Assembly (NCBI GenBank): GCA_002747035.1
Contig: PDRZ01000031.1
Coordinates: forward strand, 1-41,176
Length of the DNA: 41,176 nucleotides
Source of the DNA: Rhodobacterales bacterium
GTDB taxonomy: Bacteria > Pseudomonadota > Alphaproteobacteria > Rhodobacterales > Rhodobacteraceae
Reading direction: 5' to 3'
A program made the translations under genes and the position numbers. The notes under the pieces are model-generated. The model was not told the DNA's origin. It was given only the letters and a program-made list of their open reading frames with translations, and searched no databases. Every line of letters begins with the position of its first letter. Position 1 is the stretch's first letter. Below, piece after piece: positions 23,603 to 33,207 of this stretch.

Positions 23603-24868
23603 TCACCCGGCGTTAAGAGCCGCCATCAACCGCTGTTTCTCGCCCATGTCATCGCTCCGCGATATAACCTCGGCCAGTTGTTCCAGCGTCGCAATCGAAT
23701 GCCCCGCGCGAAAGCTGTCCACATGGGGCAGCATGGCCCGAATGCCCTGGGCCTTTGGGGCGAACCCGTCCCAGCGCAACAGCGGGTTGAGCCAGATCAG
23801 GCGGCGGGCCGAAAGGTGCAGCCGTTCGATTTCATGCCCAAGGTCGTGATCGGCGTCCCGGTCCAACCCATCAGTGATCAACAGCACCACAGCACCCTGC
23901 CCCATAACACGGCGCGACCAGTCGCGGTTAAAGGCGTGAAGACTCGCCCCAATGCGCGTGCCCCCTTCCCAATCCTGCGCTTCGGCGCCGGCAGCGGCCA
24001 GGGCGGCGTCCACGTCGCGCGTGGCCAGGTGGCGGGTAATATTGGTCAGCCGTGTGCCAAAGGTAAAGGCATGGACCCGCGCCCAGCCCGCCCCCTTCTG
24101 GTTCGCGACGGCGTGCAGGAAATGCAGCACCATGCGGCTATATTGGCTCATGGACCCGGAAATGTCGCACAGCACCACAAGGTTGGGCCAACGCTGGCGT
24201 GGTTTCTTCAACGCCAGCTCGCGAAGCTCTCCGCCGTGACGCAACGCCCGGCGCAGGGTACGGCGGAGGTCGATCCAATGCCCCGTCACGCAGGCCTGAG
24301 CGCGCCGGGACGGCAATGGCCGGACCGGCAAGCGCAACCGCGCCAGCATCCGTTTGGCTTCGGCGATTTCAGCCGTGGACATCTGTTCGAAATCCAGACT
24401 GCGCAGCCGTTCCTCTGACGACATGGTCTGGCTTGCGTCGATTTCCAGCTGGAACTCCTCTTCCGCCCCTTGCGGGTCGGCCTCGGAATTCGACATCCCG
24501 GCCCCGTCCAGCACCGCCTCTGCGGCGCGTTTTTCTGCGGCTTCGGCCCGCCGCTCTTCCTGGACCCCGCGCACCGCAGGTAGCATGATGGCCATCATGT
24601 GCTCCATATAGCGCGGGTCGCGCCAATAGAGCCGGAACACCTGGGCAAAAACCCGGCGGTGTTCGGGGCGGGTCACGAAACAGGCGTGCAGCACCCAGAA
24701 GAAGTCCCGCTTATCGGTAAAGCCCACCGCCTCGACCGCGCGAATGGCGTCGATCACCCGCCCCGGTCCGATGGGCAACCCGGCCTTGCGCAGCGCCCGG
24801 GCGAAATGGGTGATGTTGTGGGTCAGGCGCGGGTTTTCCGGCAGGTCGAGATCGGGAAGCGTTGCCAT
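23603..24868 (-). CDS. coxE: CoxE-like protein with VWA domain
   Basis: A 421-aa protein. The C-terminal half is a von Willebrand A domain whose metal-ion-dependent adhesion site reads CDISGSMSQYS (Asp235, Ser237, Ser239), followed by FTFGTRLTNITRHL and LITDGLDRDADHDL. The N-terminal half is helical, with a charged, low-complexity centre. CoxE partners the AAA+ protein CoxD; in Oligotropha the pair is needed to mature the CO dehydrogenase Mo-Cu site. It lies 68 bases after coxD, which is just ahead in the transcript. Confidence 0.9.
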   Translation of the reverse strand: MATLPDLDLPENPRLTHNITHFARALRKAGLPIGPGRVIDAIRAVEAVGFTDKRDFFWVLHACFVTRPEHRRVFAQVFRLYWRDPRYMEHMMAIMLPAVRGVQEERRAEAAEKRAAEAVLDGAGMSNSEADPQGAEEEFQLEIDASQTMSSEERLRSLDFEQMSTAEIAEAKRMLARLRLPVRPLPSRRAQACVTGHWIDLRRTLRRALRHGGELRELALKKPRQRWPNLVVLCDISGSMSQYSRMVLHFLHAVANQKGAGWARVHAFTFGTRLTNITRHLATRDVDAALAAAGAEAQDWEGGTRIGASLHAFNRDWSRRVMGQGAVVLLITDGLDRDADHDLGHEIERLHLSARRLIWLNPLLRWDGFAPKAQGIRAMLPHVDSFRAGHSIATLEQLAEVISRSDDMGEKQRLMAALNAG

Positions 24869-24936
24869 GGTGTCATCGGCTGGGGGTTACCCCCATCCCC
24901 CCAGGATATACGGGATATATATGATCAGATGAACGC

Positions 24937-25845
24937 TCATGCCGGGTCCAGACTTGCGCGGGCCTCGTCCAGAATGCGCTTGGCCTCAGACCCCTGCAGC
25001 CGTGCTATATCGTCCTGATATTTCAGCACCGCCCCCAGCGTGTCGGCAATCACCTCGGGACTCAAGCTCAGAACATCCAGTGCCAGCAGGCATTTGGCCC
25101 AGTCAATGGTTTCCGCCACACCGGGTTTCTTGAACAGATCCTCGGTGCGCAACCGTTGAACAAAGGCGACCACTTCCCGGCTCAGACTGTCCGCCGCCTC
25201 CGGTGCGCGCGCCTGAAGGATTTCGAGTTCGCGGGGGAAATCCGGGTAATCCACCCAATGGTAAAGACAACGCCGCTTCAGCGCGTCATGCACCTCGCGC
25301 GTGCGGTTCGAGGTCAGAATCACAATGGGCGGTTCCGGAGCCCTGATGGTGCCAAGTTCCGGGATTGTCACCTGAAAATCGCTCAGCGCCTCCATCAGGA
25401 ACGCCTCGAACGGTTCATCCGTGCGGTCCAGTTCGTCAATCAACAGCACCGGTGCGCCGCCGGGCTGTGGCTGCATCGCCTGTAACAAGGGGCGCGCAAT
25501 CAGGTAGTCTTCGGTAAACAGTTCGGCCCCCAAAAGATCCCGATCGGCCCCACCCGCGGCCTCTGCCGTGCGAATGGCGATCATCTGTTGGGCGAAATTC
25601 CATTCGTAAACCGCGGACCCCGCATCCAGCCCTTCGTAACACTGCAGCCGGATCAGACGGCGGCCCAGCATCGCCGCCAGCGCCTTGGCAATTTCGGTTT
25701 TGCCCACGCCCGCCTCGCCCTCCAGAAACAAGGGCCGACCCAGCCGCAACGACAGAAACACCACCGTCGCCAGCGCGCGGCCACAGACATAGCCCTCCTG
25801 TCCCAGCCCCTCCTGCACACGGTCAATCGAGTCAAACCTGTCCAT
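24937..25845 (-). CDS. coxD: CoxD, MoxR-type AAA+ ATPase
   Basis: A 302-aa ATPase. Walker A is GEAGVGKTEIAKAL (Lys49), Walker B is VLLIDELDRTDE, and sensor 1 is VILTSNRTREVHDAL, which places it in the MoxR group. In the best-studied form I system CoxD is required to sulfurate the Mo centre. The frame is open 23 codons further upstream, but I chose ATG 25845: it follows GAGGGAGGG and gives MDRFDSI, the same N-terminus as the XdhC-like protein of this cluster. It is the first gene of the minus-strand block. Confidence 0.92.
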   Translation of the reverse strand: MDRFDSIDRVQEGLGQEGYVCGRALATVVFLSLRLGRPLFLEGEAGVGKTEIAKALAAMLGRRLIRLQCYEGLDAGSAVYEWNFAQQMIAIRTAEAAGGADRDLLGAELFTEDYLIARPLLQAMQPQPGGAPVLLIDELDRTDEPFEAFLMEALSDFQVTIPELGTIRAPEPPIVILTSNRTREVHDALKRRCLYHWVDYPDFPRELEILQARAPEAADSLSREVVAFVQRLRTEDLFKKPGVAETIDWAKCLLALDVLSLSPEVIADTLGAVLKYQDDIARLQGSEAKRILDEARASLDPA

Positions 25846-25978
25846 CCTGCCCTCCCTCTTGCCTGCATCAGCGCATTGCAACACGCCAAGGTCAAACCCT
25901 TTATGGGGCACCATGGGTCGTCATCTGTCGCCCGTTTGTTTCAGTTTTGGCAAAAATAACCCACGGCGCGTGCAAACA

Positions 25979-26007
25979 TTGACGTTGATTCACCGAAATG
26001 CCATTAT
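25979..26007 (+). promoter_or_regulatory. Candidate sigma-70 promoter of the glycan operon
   Basis: TTGACG (25979-25984) and CATTAT (26002-26007) are separated by 17 bases. This would leave a leader of about 110 bases before the first glycosyltransferase start. Confidence 0.5.
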
Positions 26008-26121
26008 TTTCGGAAACAATAACGCGCAAAGAGACCCACGAAACGGGTCCTGCATCAAAGCGGGCGTCAAGGCGGGCAGAAATATGACAACAGCATCCGG
26101 CAAAACGGCGGGGGCGTGGTG

Positions 26122-27153
26122 ATGCGGATCACGGCGGTCACTTGTGTGAAAAACGAAGGTCCGTTCCTTTTGGAATGGATCGCGTTCAACCGACTGATCG
26201 GGGTCACCGATCACCTGTTTTACTCCAACGATTGCAGCGATGGCACCGACCGCTTGCTCGACGCGCTGGCCAAACGGGGGCTGGTGCACCACCTCCCCAA
26301 CCCGGCACAGGGGCGCAATTACCAGATGGAGGCATTGAAGCACGCCAAGTCCCGGGAAATCGTGACCGAGGCCGATTGGGTCTGGATCGCCGATGTGGAC
26401 GAGTTTCTGAATATCCACGTGGGCGATCACACGATCCCCGCGCTGATCGAGGCCTGTGGCAATCCCCAGGCGATTTCGATCAACTTTCAATTCTTTGCCA
26501 GTGGCGATGTTGAAGCCTTTGCTGACAAACCGGTGATCGAACAATTCACCCGCTCGCATAACCCCGACCTGTGGTGCGGGGAAACCGCGATCGAGGTGAA
26601 GTCGCTGATGCGTCACGATTTTCCGCTTCAGTATTTCGGCGCGCATCGCCCGTTTTTCCGGAACAAACTGCCCCCGAAAAAGCGCCCCTCCTGGACCGAT
26701 GCGTCCGGGCGCGATGTGCCGCACCGTTTCCTTGTGGCGGCCAATCCCCGGCGCATTCGGAAATTTCCGGCGCGTGGCGCGCGCAGTTTCGCAACGCTCA
26801 ACCACTATGCGCTGCGCTCGCTTGACAGCTATCTGGTCAAAAACGATCGCGGAGATGTGAACCGTGAAAACCGCGCCTTTGACGACACCTATTGGCGCGA
26901 ACGCAATGATGACGCCTTTCTTGACATCAGCATCCACCGATATCTTCCCGACCTTAAAAAGGCGCTTACTAAACTCAAGAAAGACAAGAAAATCAAACAA
27001 CTGCATGACGAAGCTGTGGCAGAACATAAAGCCAGACGCGACGCGCTTCTGACGCAACCTGCCTATCAGGAGATGCGCGATCAGCTGCGGACCGCCTCCC
27101 GTCTTCCGCCCCAGGAAGAGGAGATGCTGATCGAGCTGGGGCTGGCCTCTTGA
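26122..27153 (+). CDS. Glycosyltransferase family 2-like protein
   Basis: A 343-aa protein of the Glyco_tranf_2_4 type (GT2/GT92-like). It begins MRITAVTCVKNEGPFLLEWI, has SNDCSDGTDRLLD for nucleotide-sugar binding and DVDEF (Asp91, Asp93) as the metal-binding motif, with FNRLIGV between. LNHYALRS later is shared with two other proteins of this cluster. The C-terminal ~70 residues are lysine-rich and helical. I chose ATG 26122 over two preceding GTG codons by homology to its paralogue. The sugar and acceptor are unknown. It is likely the first gene of a tightly packed operon. Confidence 0.85.
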   Translation: MRITAVTCVKNEGPFLLEWIAFNRLIGVTDHLFYSNDCSDGTDRLLDALAKRGLVHHLPNPAQGRNYQMEALKHAKSREIVTEADWVWIADVDEFLNIHVGDHTIPALIEACGNPQAISINFQFFASGDVEAFADKPVIEQFTRSHNPDLWCGETAIEVKSLMRHDFPLQYFGAHRPFFRNKLPPKKRPSWTDASGRDVPHRFLVAANPRRIRKFPARGARSFATLNHYALRSLDSYLVKNDRGDVNRENRAFDDTYWRERNDDAFLDISIHRYLPDLKKALTKLKKDKKIKQLHDEAVAEHKARRDALLTQPAYQEMRDQLRTASRLPPQEEEMLIELGLAS

Positions 27154-27827
27154 GCCGCCTGATCGTCATCAACCTTGGCCTGCCGAAATCGGGCACCACC
27201 ACGCTGGCCCATGCCCTGCGCAAGGCGGGGTTAAAGGCGCTGGACCATCGCATTCGGCGCAAGGATACCGAGAATACGGATCTGCATGGCCGCTTCGTGG
27301 CGGGTCAGATGTATCACGGCTATTTCAAATCCGGTGACCCGCTTGAAACCCTGTCGGAATTCGACGGGTTCGGGGAAATCAACCTGATGCGGCGCGGCCA
27401 TTCGATCTGGCCCCAAACCGACTGGGAGGTGATCCGCGCCCTGCGTGACCACCACCCCGGGGTGCGCTTTCTGGCCTCAAGCCGCGACCCGATGAGCCAG
27501 GCGCCGTCCATGCTGCGCTGGTCCGACATGAGCACAACCCGCCTGCCCCGGTCCAGCGTTCCGGGGCTGCCGCGCGGCTATGGTCAGACCACCCATGAAC
27601 GAGCCCGGTGGATCAAGGGGCATCACGACTTCCTGCGCCAGGTGTTCCGGGATGCGTCGGATTTTCTGGAATACGATGTGGCGGATCCCGAAGCTCCGGC
27701 CCGGATCGGGGCGTTTATCGGGCGCTATCTGCCCTGGTGGGGGCGACTGAATGCCAGCTCCAATAGCAAACCGGCGAAACCTGTGAAACACAATAAAAAC
27801 CCCCACAACGACCCCAAGGTGGCGTAA
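27150..27827 (+). CDS. Sulfotransferase-family protein
   Basis: A 225-aa protein. The N-terminal LGLPKSGTTTLAHALRKAGL is a good 5'-phosphosulfate (PAPS) binding loop, followed by the usual alternating fold, FLASSRDP and a C-terminal EYDVADPEAP. It probably transfers sulfate from PAPS to a sugar hydroxyl. The start is a TTG overlapping the upstream TGA (TTGA), so translation is coupled. Its own stop overlaps the next start by one base (TAATG). The tail (SNSKPAKPVKHNKNPHND) is disordered. Confidence 0.8.
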   Translation: MSRLIVINLGLPKSGTTTLAHALRKAGLKALDHRIRRKDTENTDLHGRFVAGQMYHGYFKSGDPLETLSEFDGFGEINLMRRGHSIWPQTDWEVIRALRDHHPGVRFLASSRDPMSQAPSMLRWSDMSTTRLPRSSVPGLPRGYGQTTHERARWIKGHHDFLRQVFRDASDFLEYDVADPEAPARIGAFIGRYLPWWGRLNASSNSKPAKPVKHNKNPHNDPKVA

Positions 27828-30238
27828 TGCGTATTTTCCTGCATATCGGAATGGAACAGGTGGGCGCGCCGCGCCTGCAACAGGTGTTGGATGCCAGGCG
27901 CGAGCAGTTGATCGGCAAGGGAGTGCTGTTTGCCCGCTCGCCGGGGGGCAAGAACCACACCCGGCTTTACATGGCCGTAACCGACCCGTCCCATATCGAT
28001 CCTTTGCGTTTCAATCGCGGCTATATCACGGGCGCGGCCCAGCAGCAGTTGTTGAACGAGGTCGCCGCGAGGCTTGCACGCGAGGTGGAAACCCACGCCC
28101 CGGACACGCTCATCCTGTCGGCAAGCCAACTGGGTGGCTCCTTGGTGAACCCGACCGAACTCGAACGGTTGAAAACTCTTTTGTCCAATCTCTCCAGTGA
28201 TATAAAGATAGTTGCTCATGTTGACGAACAGGCCCGGCTTTTGGTCCGTACCTATGGCGAACAGGTGCTTGAAGGGCGCGCCTCGGGGCTGGAGCTTGAA
28301 CTTGAACTGGCGGGCAGCGCGGACTGGTGGGACGACGCCTTACTGGATGCACACAAGATCGACCCGGTGGCCGGGCAGTTCCTGGAAACCCAGACCCCGC
28401 CCTTCTGGCTCGACTATGCGCGGCTGGTCCGGCATTGGGAAAATGTGTTTGGACAAGGCTCTGTCGCCTTGCGCCCCTATGACGCCGACACGTTTTATGG
28501 CGCGGGAATCATTGACGAAATCCGCGCCGCCTTTGAGATTTCCGATAGCATTGGTAAGGCCGAACCGGTGCCCGCACCGGCGCCCCCCTCCGCGGCCTGG
28601 CTGGCGCGCGGGCGGCAGTTGAATGAACTGCTGCTCAAGGTGCTGGGCCAACGCAAACGCATCCTGCCACGTCAACTGTGGCGCCAGTTCATCAACGAAC
28701 TGGCGATTGACGGCGACCCGATCAAACCGGGCAGCCTGTCGGCGGTATCCAAATCCTTTGCCGATATGAACAAGCAACTGGTCAAGGATCACCCGGCCCT
28801 GACCGCCGCCACTTTTAAACGTGACCGTGCGCTAAAGGACTGGGAAGAGGCCGACCCCGGCAACGGCTACCGCGCCTCGCAATACCTGCTCAGCTTCATG
28901 TGGCGCATCGACAAGGCCACGCGCGAAGCGAAAAAGGCGCGCATGGCCGACCTTGACACACTCAAGGACGCTCCCAACAAAAGCGAGGCGCGCCCGCACG
29001 GGAGCGACAAGCGCGCGCGCCCCCCCAACAGCGCAAACGGCGCAAACGGCGGCCTCTCCCCCACCGCCCGGAAAATCATGCCCCCTCTGGCACAGCAGAA
29101 TTTCGAAAAGCTGCGCGACAGTTCCTTTGCCCCCCATAACCGTATGGGCGCGGTAAACGAAGAAGAGCTGGCCGCCGCCTATACCGAACTGCCCCCACGC
29201 AAACTGCCCGATGGCAAATCCGGCAATGTCATCGTCGGCTGCATGAAAAACGAAGCCCCCTATATTGTCGAATGGGTTGCCTATCACCGCGCCATGGGGG
29301 TCGATAACTTCCTGATCTACACCAATGACTGTTCCGACGGCACCTCGGAAATCCTGGATCGGATACAGGAGATGGGCGTGCTGCAACACCGCAATAACGA
29401 CAACTGGAAAGGCAACTCGCCCCAGCAATACGCGCTGAACCAGGCGTTGAAAGAGCCGGTGATCGTCAATGCCGACTGGATCATTCATATAGATGTGGAT
29501 GAATTCATCAACGTACGCACCGGCAACGGCACGCTCGACGATTTCTTCAAGGCCGTGCCCGATGCCACCAATGTCGCCATGACCTGGCGGCTGTTTGGCC
29601 ATAACGGTGTGACCGACCTTTCCGACGAATTCGTGATCGAACAATTCGACACCTGCGCCCCGAAATTCTGTCCCAAACCGCATACCGTGTGGGGCTTCAA
29701 GACCATGTTCAAAAATATCGGCGCGTATGAAAAAATCTCCTGTCACCGTCCCAACAAGCTGGACGAAAGCTTCAAATCCCGCGTGAAATGGGTCAACGGG
29801 TCGGGCAAGGACATGACCCGCGAAGCTGCGGAAAAGGGCTGGCGCAGTTCCAAGAAATCCATCGGCTATGACCTGATCCAGCTGAACCATTATGCCCTGC
29901 GCAGCGCCGAAAGCTTCCTGATCAAACGCCAACGGGGCCGCGCGCTGCACGTGGACCGTTCGATCGGGCTGAATTACTGGATTCGTATGGACTGGTCCGA
30001 TTTTCGCGACATCACGATCAAACGCAACACCCCCCGCCTGCGGGCCGAATATGACCGGCTGATGGCCGACACCGAGTTGCGCAAATGGCATGAAAAAGGC
30101 CGCGCATGGCATCGGGCCAAGGCCGACGAGCTTCATGCCATGCCTGAATTTCAGGACCTGTACCAACAGGCGCTGGAGGTGAAATTAACAGAAACAGAAC
30201 GCGTCGCCTATGCGCTGGCGCTGGATATGGAGAGCTAG
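27827..30238 (+). CDS. Two-domain protein: sulfotransferase-like N-terminus fused to GT2
   Basis: An 803-aa protein. Residues 1-250 open MRIFLHIGMEQVGAPRLQQV, which has the layout of a sulfotransferase start, but the PAPS loop is degenerate: the K-[ST]-G-T-[TS] core is replaced by EQVGAP. Residues ~250-390 are helical, and ~390-420 are a low-complexity linker (HGSDKRARPPNSANGANGG). From 466 the GT2 domain begins (GNVIVGCMKNEAPYIVEWVA), with TNDCSDGTSE and metal motif DVDEF (Asp556, Asp558), then LNHYALRS as in the paralogues. The GT half looks active; the first half probably binds rather than transfers. A single reading frame spans both. Confidence 0.82.
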   Translation: MRIFLHIGMEQVGAPRLQQVLDARREQLIGKGVLFARSPGGKNHTRLYMAVTDPSHIDPLRFNRGYITGAAQQQLLNEVAARLAREVETHAPDTLILSASQLGGSLVNPTELERLKTLLSNLSSDIKIVAHVDEQARLLVRTYGEQVLEGRASGLELELELAGSADWWDDALLDAHKIDPVAGQFLETQTPPFWLDYARLVRHWENVFGQGSVALRPYDADTFYGAGIIDEIRAAFEISDSIGKAEPVPAPAPPSAAWLARGRQLNELLLKVLGQRKRILPRQLWRQFINELAIDGDPIKPGSLSAVSKSFADMNKQLVKDHPALTAATFKRDRALKDWEEADPGNGYRASQYLLSFMWRIDKATREAKKARMADLDTLKDAPNKSEARPHGSDKRARPPNSANGANGGLSPTARKIMPPLAQQNFEKLRDSSFAPHNRMGAVNEEELAAAYTELPPRKLPDGKSGNVIVGCMKNEAPYIVEWVAYHRAMGVDNFLIYTNDCSDGTSEILDRIQEMGVLQHRNNDNWKGNSPQQYALNQALKEPVIVNADWIIHIDVDEFINVRTGNGTLDDFFKAVPDATNVAMTWRLFGHNGVTDLSDEFVIEQFDTCAPKFCPKPHTVWGFKTMFKNIGAYEKISCHRPNKLDESFKSRVKWVNGSGKDMTREAAEKGWRSSKKSIGYDLIQLNHYALRSAESFLIKRQRGRALHVDRSIGLNYWIRMDWSDFRDITIKRNTPRLRAEYDRLMADTELRKWHEKGRAWHRAKADELHAMPEFQDLYQQALEVKLTETERVAYALALDMES

Positions 30239-30242
30239 ACCC

Positions 30243-30938
30243 ATGGACGGACCGGTAGAAGCCAAACCGAAATTCATTCGCTCGCGCGGATTGCGCATTC
30301 CCAATGATCCGCAATTCATCCGCCCCAAGGTGCGCCGCGCCCTGCGGGAAAACAATTACGAGGCCAAGGAATGCGACGCCATCCTGCGCGCGGTGAATGA
30401 CGGTGACACGGTGATGGATCTGGGGGCCGGGATCGGCTATGTGTCCACTCTCGTGGCCCGAAAACGCAAGCTCAGGGCGATCCACAGTTTCGAAGCCAAT
30501 CCGCTGTTGATTGATTTTATCCGTCGGGTCCACGCGGTGAACGAGATCGAGAACGCCACCGTGCACAATACCGTGCTGGCCCCGCGCAAGGGTAAACCGG
30601 TAGAGTTTTACGTACGCTCCAACTTCCTCGCCTCTTCGCTGAACAAGGACAGCGCGCCCGACATCATCTCGACCCACCAGATTGAAACCGCCGGTATCAA
30701 CACGGTGATGAAAGAGATCAAACCCGACGTGCTGATCTGTGATATCGAAGGGGCCGAAGCCGACCTGTTCCCGGCCATCAGATATACCAGGCTGCGCGCC
30801 GCTATCGTGGAACTCCACCCCCAATGGATCGGACAAAAGGGCGTTCAGGCAGTGTTTGACGCCATGCATAACGTGGGTCTGACCTATTACCCCCGCTGGT
30901 CGAATGCCAAGGTCGTGGCCTTCCGCAAAGGATGGTAA
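30243..30938 (+). CDS. FkbM-family methyltransferase
   Basis: A 231-aa SAM-dependent methyltransferase. Motif I is VMDLGAGIGYVSTLVARKRK, followed by SFEANPLLIDFI for the ribose-binding acid, and DVLICDIEGAEADLFPA as the FkbM-type late motif. Family members O-methylate sugars or other small hydroxyls, so capping or decoration of the glycan is likely. The ATG at 30243 lies four bases after the upstream stop. It belongs to the same operon. Confidence 0.88.
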   Translation: MDGPVEAKPKFIRSRGLRIPNDPQFIRPKVRRALRENNYEAKECDAILRAVNDGDTVMDLGAGIGYVSTLVARKRKLRAIHSFEANPLLIDFIRRVHAVNEIENATVHNTVLAPRKGKPVEFYVRSNFLASSLNKDSAPDIISTHQIETAGINTVMKEIKPDVLICDIEGAEADLFPAIRYTRLRAAIVELHPQWIGQKGVQAVFDAMHNVGLTYYPRWSNAKVVAFRKGW

Positions 30939-30942
30939 ACCC

Positions 30943-32022
30943 TTGAAATTCCTTGCGGTCCTCACGGTACGAAACGAAGCGGCCTATCTTCTGGAATGGC
31001 TGGCTCATCATCGTGCCGTGGGGTTTACCGATTTTCTGGTCTATTCCAACGACTGCCAGGATGGCACCGACACCATGCTGGACCGACTTGAGGCGCTTGG
31101 CCAGTTGACCCATGTGCGCAACGACGGCCCCCATCACAAGGGCGGCATTCAATTCACCGCGATGAAGCTGGCCGACAAGCACCCGCTGGTCAAGACCGCC
31201 GATTGGATCCTGACGCTGGATGCGGATGAATTCGTGAACATCCACTTGGGCGATCACACCCTGCCCGCCCTGCTCAGCGCCCTGCCCGAGGCCACCGCGA
31301 TCACCCTGACATGGCGGCTTTTTGGCTGTAACGGGATCGCCCGGTACCGGGACGCGCCCGTCACCGAACAATTCACCATGGCCGCGCCCGAAGTCATGCA
31401 CTGGCCCTGGCGCGCCTCGATGTTCAAAACCCTGTTTCGCAACGATGGCACCTATCGCAAACTGGGCGTCCACCGCCCCCGCAACCCTGATGAGTCGCGG
31501 ATTGGCGCGGCGCGGTGGTTTGATGGCCATGGCCGCGAGTTGGAGTCGAAGTTCCACAAGGGCCGGATATTTTCGCCCTATGGCCGTCCCAATACCGGAC
31601 TGGCCCAGATCAACCACTATGCCCTTGGCTCGATGGAAAATTTCGTGATGAAAGCCGCCAGGGGCCGCGCCGTGCATTCCGATCACATGATGGGGCTGGA
31701 TTACTGGGTCGAACGCAATTTCAATGTGGTCCGGGATGTGACGATCCAATCCCTTGCCCCCGCCCGGACGACCGGGCTGGCCGCATTGAAAGCGGATGCC
31801 GAATTGGCGTCTCTGCATGACGATGCCGTGGCCTGGCGCCATCAAAGGTTCGAGGAACTGATGCTTGATGAACCTTTCCGCGCGCTCTTTGGTCGCCTGC
31901 TGCAAACTCCATCTTCCCAGCCTCTGCATCCGAACGCCGCCCGTTTCCTGACCCGCTATGCGGTCCGGGGTCGGGCCCGCGCCTCGACCGAAATCCTGCT
32001 CGATCCCCCCGCGACTGGCTGA
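30943..32022 (+). CDS. Glycosyltransferase family 2-like protein
   Basis: A 359-aa paralogue of the first gene of this cluster and of the GT half of the 803-aa protein. It has LKFLAVLTVRNEAAYLLEWL, SNDCQDGTDTMLD, the metal motif DADEF (Asp93, Asp95) and INHYALGSMENFVMKAARGR. I chose TTG 30943, four bases after the FkbM stop and 11 bases after AAAGGA, because its N-terminus aligns with the paralogue. The earlier in-frame ATG at 30904 would overlap the FkbM gene by 35 bases. The acceptor is unknown. Confidence 0.85.
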   Translation: MKFLAVLTVRNEAAYLLEWLAHHRAVGFTDFLVYSNDCQDGTDTMLDRLEALGQLTHVRNDGPHHKGGIQFTAMKLADKHPLVKTADWILTLDADEFVNIHLGDHTLPALLSALPEATAITLTWRLFGCNGIARYRDAPVTEQFTMAAPEVMHWPWRASMFKTLFRNDGTYRKLGVHRPRNPDESRIGAARWFDGHGRELESKFHKGRIFSPYGRPNTGLAQINHYALGSMENFVMKAARGRAVHSDHMMGLDYWVERNFNVVRDVTIQSLAPARTTGLAALKADAELASLHDDAVAWRHQRFEELMLDEPFRALFGRLLQTPSSQPLHPNAARFLTRYAVRGRARASTEILLDPPATG

Positions 32023-32154
32023 CCCGACCCGGCAAACTCCCCTAAAACCCCACGCCTTTTCCGCAATTTCGCCCGATTTCGCGCCTAACTCTTGTTCCCA
32101 AACCATCAGAACCGGGGCCGGACAGCGGCACCAAAAGGGCAAAGAGCAAACGCG

Positions 32155-33117
32155 ATGCAAGACACGCCGAACACATTCGATACGCCGCTGGCCGGGCTGG
32201 GCAAAGCCGACTGGCTGACCCGTCTGGCCGATATCGCCGAACACCGGGGTCATTTCCAACCGCTGGGGCGCAAGCATCTTGCAACCTTTGTGGACGAAGG
32301 CGCAACCCTTCTGGTTTCGTTCGAAACCATTCAGGGCATTCGCACCCTGTCAGACACCGCCCAACCGCTGGGCTGGGAACTGACGCGCGCTCTGGGCTGG
32401 TCCTCGCTTTCGATCATTTCGGAAGGTGACACATGGTTCCGCGACCGCGCCGTGTTCGGGTATTTCGACCGGTTGATCGACGACGGGTTTTTTGAAGAAT
32501 TCGAGCGGGTTATCTTTTACGGCGCGGGCCCCTGTGGTTATGCGGCGGCGGCTTTTTCCGTGGCCTCGCCCGGTGCCACGGTTGTGGCTATCCAACCCCA
32601 GGCGACGCTGGACCCGCGCGTCACCGAATGGGATGACCGGTTTGTTGAACTGCGCCGCACCTCGTTCACCGACCGCTATGGCTATGCCCCCGATATGCTG
32701 GATGCCGCCGACCATGCCTTTGTGATCTATGATCCCGAGGTCGAGCTGGACGCCATGCACGCCGCGCTATTCACCCGCCCCAATGTCACCAAATTCCGCG
32801 CCCGCTTCATGGGCTCTTCGATCCAGTCGGAATTGCTGGATTTGCAAATCCTGTTTCGCCTACTGGCCAAGGCCGGCAACGACAAACTGGATGTGCAAAG
32901 CTTTGCCACACTGATGCGCGCGCGGCGCAACCACCCGCCCTATCTGCGCGGGCTACTGGCCGCACTTGATCGCGCCGACCGTCCTTACCTTGCCACCATG
33001 ATGTGCCGTAACATTTTGAAACGACAGGACAACGCCCCCCGCTTTGCCCGCCGTCTGGCCCAACTTGAACGCGAAGCCAGGGACGGCAATATCACAATCC
33101 CCCCCGCACGACCCTGA
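32155..33117 (+). CDS. Conserved hypothetical protein near the glycan genes
   Basis: A 320-aa protein that I recall being annotated in roseobacters as a phosphoadenosine-phosphosulfate reductase, but no PAPS-reductase signature is visible, so I do not adopt that name. The centre reads VIFYGAGPCGYAAAAFSVAS followed by ATVVAIQPQATLDPRV, a beta-strand / glycine turn / helix pattern resembling an alpha/beta-hydrolase elbow with Cys in place of Ser. The C-terminal third is helical and basic. The ATG at 32155 was chosen over the one at 32092, which would add a low-quality lead-in. It lies 132 bases after the last GT gene. Confidence 0.7.
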   Translation: MQDTPNTFDTPLAGLGKADWLTRLADIAEHRGHFQPLGRKHLATFVDEGATLLVSFETIQGIRTLSDTAQPLGWELTRALGWSSLSIISEGDTWFRDRAVFGYFDRLIDDGFFEEFERVIFYGAGPCGYAAAAFSVASPGATVVAIQPQATLDPRVTEWDDRFVELRRTSFTDRYGYAPDMLDAADHAFVIYDPEVELDAMHAALFTRPNVTKFRARFMGSSIQSELLDLQILFRLLAKAGNDKLDVQSFATLMRARRNHPPYLRGLLAALDRADRPYLATMMCRNILKRQDNAPRFARRLAQLEREARDGNITIPPARP

Positions 33118-33207
33118 AACGCGGCCCCGGAACGCCTGTACCCTTTTTTGCGCCCGTGGCCGGGCACCCTCTGGGAATCGCTGCCGTTTTGAAGTAAGCG
33201 CCACAGC

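Noticed and set aside
28832-30166. 444-codon minus-strand frame opposite the 803-aa protein
   Set aside because: Antisense shadow of the GT2 domain with no coherent domain structure.
32155-33117. Phosphoadenosine-phosphosulfate reductase
   Set aside because: No PAPS-reductase signature or catalytic ECGLH-type motif is visible, so the name recalled from annotation was not used.
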